Positions 5,718 to 7,620 of a DNA stretch of 7,620 bases are shown piece after piece. Within the stretch, counting starts at the first letter, position 1, and the number at the start of each line of letters is the position of its first letter. Position numbers and translations under genes: made by a program. The notes under the pieces were generated by a model. The model had not been told where the DNA came from and searched no databases. It saw only the letters and a program-made list of their open reading frames with translations. The DNA is taken from assembly GCA_009783865.1 (NCBI GenBank), contig WRCR01000181.1, positions 1 to 7,620 of the forward strand. Reading direction: 5' to 3'. Source of the DNA: Planctomycetaceae bacterium. GTDB lineage: Bacteria; Planctomycetota; Planctomycetia; Pirellulales; Thermoguttaceae.

Positions 5718-7620
5718 TTATCGCGGACTTGTATCGGGATTCGAACTTGTCTGCGGAGCAGCGAATTTCGGCTGTCTTCCATGCCGTTGTAATTGTTCCG
5801 GCAATGAACCCTGTTGGTTCCCCTTGTCTGAAGCAACATTTTGGTCGCTGACATTACTCGCAATCATCGGTGCTGTCCGCGCCGTTTCGGGTGTCCGCAT
5901 CGTAAATTGCATATCAAGTTCGGAAGAGCGTACAACGACCAACTCGTCAATTCCGTCTCCGTTAAAGTCGGCAACTATCGGTTTGTCTCCGGGTTCGCCG
6001 AAACGGAAACCCGGTTCGTATTTGAATCCGTGTTCAACATCGCCTTTTCCGAGATACCAAATACCGTTGACGAACAGACCGATTTTATCGATGCCGCTGC
6101 CGTCCCAATCGCCGACTACCGGAATGCCTCCGGCAATCGATTCCGCATTGGAAGTGTCAACGAACAACTTTTCGCTGTCTTCGATTTGTCCATTTCCATT
6201 TTTATCGATGTACCATTCACCGCCGCGATATAAGCCGATTGTCTTGATGCCGTCGCCGGTGAAGTCGCCGACAAACGCTTTGTCGCCTTCGTCGCCGGAT
6301 TCAAAGACGTGGTCAATCACATCGCGGCGTGTCTGTAATGTGCCGTCCGAAGCCGGTGCTTGTAAATCGCGGACAGCCGCTTCTTTCGCATCGTAGAGAG
6401 GCACATTCTTTGCGCGCTTTCGAAGTTTAGTATGCGTCTTGAGCGGATTATTATCGCTAGGCAGACCGGTTGTTTGCGCGGCAATTTCGGCTTCGCCTGC
6501 CCGTTTCGGACCGAAGATACCGATGTCCGCTTTGCCGTCGCCGTCCCAATCGCCGACAACCGGCTGGTCGTTTGAGGTTCCGAGTTTTACCATAATGTCA
6601 TCTTTTTCGTCCCATTTTCCGTCGCCGTTTCTGTCAATGTACCATTGACCGTTGAGGTAGATAGCGGGTAGCGCAATACCTTCACCGTTGAAGTCGGCGG
6701 CAAGCGGAATGCCTTCTTTGGGACCGAAGGTGAAGAGGCGGACCTCATTTCCGTCTTTGTCACGCATTTTCCAAACGAGTTCATCCATCGGATTCGCTTC
6801 CCAGTTGACGGAAACATATCTCGTTTTTGCATCGGCATCAATACTGTCATTGGAATTGTTAAGCATCATGACTTGCTGCGAAGAACCGTCCGATGCATAA
6901 ACACCCTGACTCGATGCTTGCGCAAAAGCAATGTCACGGGGATAACCGGCATTGATAACGCTCAACTGCCAAGAATATCCCGGCGATGCAAGTCCGCCTC
7001 CGCCATATCCCGGCATGAAGGAATTGTTTATCAGCGGCGGCTGCCAACTAGGTCCTGCGGCAATCCCCGGATTTCCTAATGCACCGCGGTTGGGAGGCGG
7101 TGGTGGCGGCGGCGGCGGAGGAGGAGGAGTCGGCGGCGGTGGAAGCGGCTGCGGCGGAACCTTCTCCAATTCGCCGAAGTTGTAATTGATACCGTGCTGA
7201 TTATCACCGACTCGTATTCCGGTAATGAAATCATTGATGGTTTTATCACCGCCGAGTGAACCGACCGTTTCCTCACCGTCATCGTAAAATTCCGGCTGTG
7301 TTTCTTTTATCGCATAGACAGCATTGGGGGCTAAATCAGAAAATTTATAATAACCGTTTGCGTCCGTTTGTATAGTCCGCTGAAGTACATAGTTTCCGTC
7401 AACGAGTTTATACAAAGATACGTCAACATTCTGGATACCGGCTTCGCCGCTGTCTCTCAAACCGTTTTTATTTGCATCGACATAAACATAACCGCTGATG
7501 GAACCATTTTGCGGAACGTATGGAATCAATTCGCCGAAGTTGTAATTGACACCGTGTTGATTATCACCGACCCGTATTCCGGTAATATAATCACTCACGG
7601 ACTTATCGCCGCCGAGCGAA
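5718..7620 (-). CDS. Large secreted SdrD_B / FG-GAP-like repeat protein (5' partial)
   Basis: The frame is open to the right edge; the GTG at 7596-7598 lies inside a repeated domain (SLGGDKSVSDYITG), so the start is outside the window. Counting residues from that GTG, 1-24 finish one SdrD_B-type domain and about 32-145 form another (GYVYVDANKNGLRDSGEAGI, then TDANGYYKFSDLAP). A proline-rich linker follows (148-169). Five FG-GAP/VCBS-like repeats start near 302, 350, 445, 497 and 544, for example GDWDGDGKADIGIF. Repeats 1 and 3 lead into WYIDxNGxG loops with EF-hand spacing (D322-N324-D326 and D465-N467-N469), so calcium binding is likely. A 70-residue insert (about 363-432) separates repeats 2 and 3. 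The tail (about 570-626) is polar and low-complexity. From memory, similar architectures are common in large secreted planctomycete proteins. A surface or matrix role is inferred; no enzyme domain is visible. Confidence 0.87.
   Translation of the reverse strand, partial: SLGGDKSVSDYITGIRVGDNQHGVNYNFGELIPYVPQNGSISGYVYVDANKNGLRDSGEAGIQNVDVSLYKLVDGNYVLQRTIQTDANGYYKFSDLAPNAVYAIKETQPEFYDDGEETVGSLGGDKTINDFITGIRVGDNQHGINYNFGELEKVPPQPLPPPPTPPPPPPPPPPPPNRGALGNPGIAAGPSWQPPLINNSFMPGYGGGGLASPGYSWQLSVINAGYPRDIAFAQASSQGVYASDGSSQQVMMLNNSNDSIDADAKTRYVSVNWEANPMDELVWKMRDKDGNEVRLFTFGPKEGIPLAADFNGEGIALPAIYLNGQWYIDRNGDGKWDEKDDIMVKLGTSNDQPVVGDWDGDGKADIGIFGPKRAGEAEIAAQTTGLPSDNNPLKTHTKLRKRAKNVPLYDAKEAAVRDLQAPASDGTLQTRRDVIDHVFESGDEGDKAFVGDFTGDGIKTIGLYRGGEWYIDKNGNGQIEDSEKLFVDTSNAESIAGGIPVVGDWDGSGIDKIGLFVNGIWYLGKGDVEHGFKYEPGFRFGEPGDKPIVADFNGDGIDELVVVRSSELDMQFTMRTPETARTAPMIASNVSDQNVASDKGNQQGSLPEQLQRHGRQPKFAAPQTSSNPDTSPR
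7092..7157 (-). repeat. Polyproline-encoding tract
   Basis: On the coding strand this stretch is almost all CCN codons. It encodes PPQPLPPPPT followed by a run of 12 Pro, between the second SdrD_B domain and the Gly/Ser/Pro-rich lead into the FG-GAP-like repeats. On the plus strand it is a run of GGN triplets. It is probably a stiff spacer. Long Pro runs stall ribosomes and normally need EF-P for translation. Confidence 0.9.
7167..7620 (-). repeat. SdrD_B domain direct repeat, period 360 bp
   Basis: Bases 7167-7260 and 7527-7620 are direct copies 360 bp (120 codons) apart with about 12 differences over 94 bp. They encode the end of successive SdrD_B domains: SLGGDK, then DxITGIRVGDNQHG, then NYNFGEL. 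The right copy reaches the window edge, so further domains probably follow outside it. Confidence 0.9.

Noticed and set aside
5620..6396. A 258-codon plus-strand open frame antisense to the SdrD_B and YdjM-like genes
   Set aside because: It spans parts of two well-supported minus-strand genes and has no recognisable domain; it is a shadow frame.
6952..7185. Gly-rich plus-strand open frame
   Set aside because: Its glycine run is just the complement of the polyproline codons of the real gene.
7596..7598. GTG as the start of the SdrD_B protein
   Set aside because: The frame continues to the right edge and encodes SLGGDKS, matching the internal repeat copy, so the real start is outside the window.

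Overview
The window looks like chromosomal DNA of a planctomycete-type bacterium of moderate GC content. This is an inference. It rests on an SdrD_B-domain protein joined to FG-GAP-like repeats with the planctomycete style of wording, an FN3 plus pre-peptidase C-terminal (PPC) surface protein, a YhaM-like OB-fold/HD-domain protein, and weak or absent Shine-Dalgarno sequences. No RNA gene, insertion sequence, phage gene or CRISPR array was seen. Almost all of the window is coding, in five genes, two of which run off its ends.

Layout, left to right. (1) 2-787, plus strand: the C-terminal part of a secreted or surface protein, with one partial and one complete FN3 domain followed by a PPC domain. 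(2) 798-817: a strong GC hairpin in the 34-bp gap between two convergent genes, probably a terminator for both. (3) 822-3350, minus strand: an unusual chemoreceptor-like protein of 842 residues. It has an N-terminal hydrophobic segment, a Lys/Glu/Pro-rich linker, about 295 residues of predicted coiled coil containing a recent internal duplication, a second membrane helix, a PAS-like domain and a short MCP signalling hairpin. (4) 3351-3546: a divergent 196-bp intergenic region with candidate promoters. (5) 3547-4539, plus strand: a YhaM-like HD-domain exoribonuclease. (6) 4540-5691, minus strand: a YdjM/DUF457-type membrane protein with a long Pro/Ala-rich tail ending in repeated Leu-Pro-Phe motifs; its stop codon directly abuts that of gene 5. 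(7) 5718-7620, minus strand: a large secreted protein with SdrD_B repeats, a polyproline linker and five FG-GAP-like Ca-binding repeats. It continues past the right edge and lies 26 bp upstream of gene 6 in the same direction.

Three of the five genes (1, 3 and 7) carry long in-frame direct repeats with periods of 97, 99-102 and 120 codons, and gene 6 has short repeats in its tail. The common theme is cell-surface and envelope proteins that grow by repeat duplication, with one housekeeping-type RNA-processing gene between them. No complete defence or mobile system is visible. The strongest candidates for new biology are the long rod-like chemoreceptor and the Leu-Pro-Phe tail on the YdjM-like protein.
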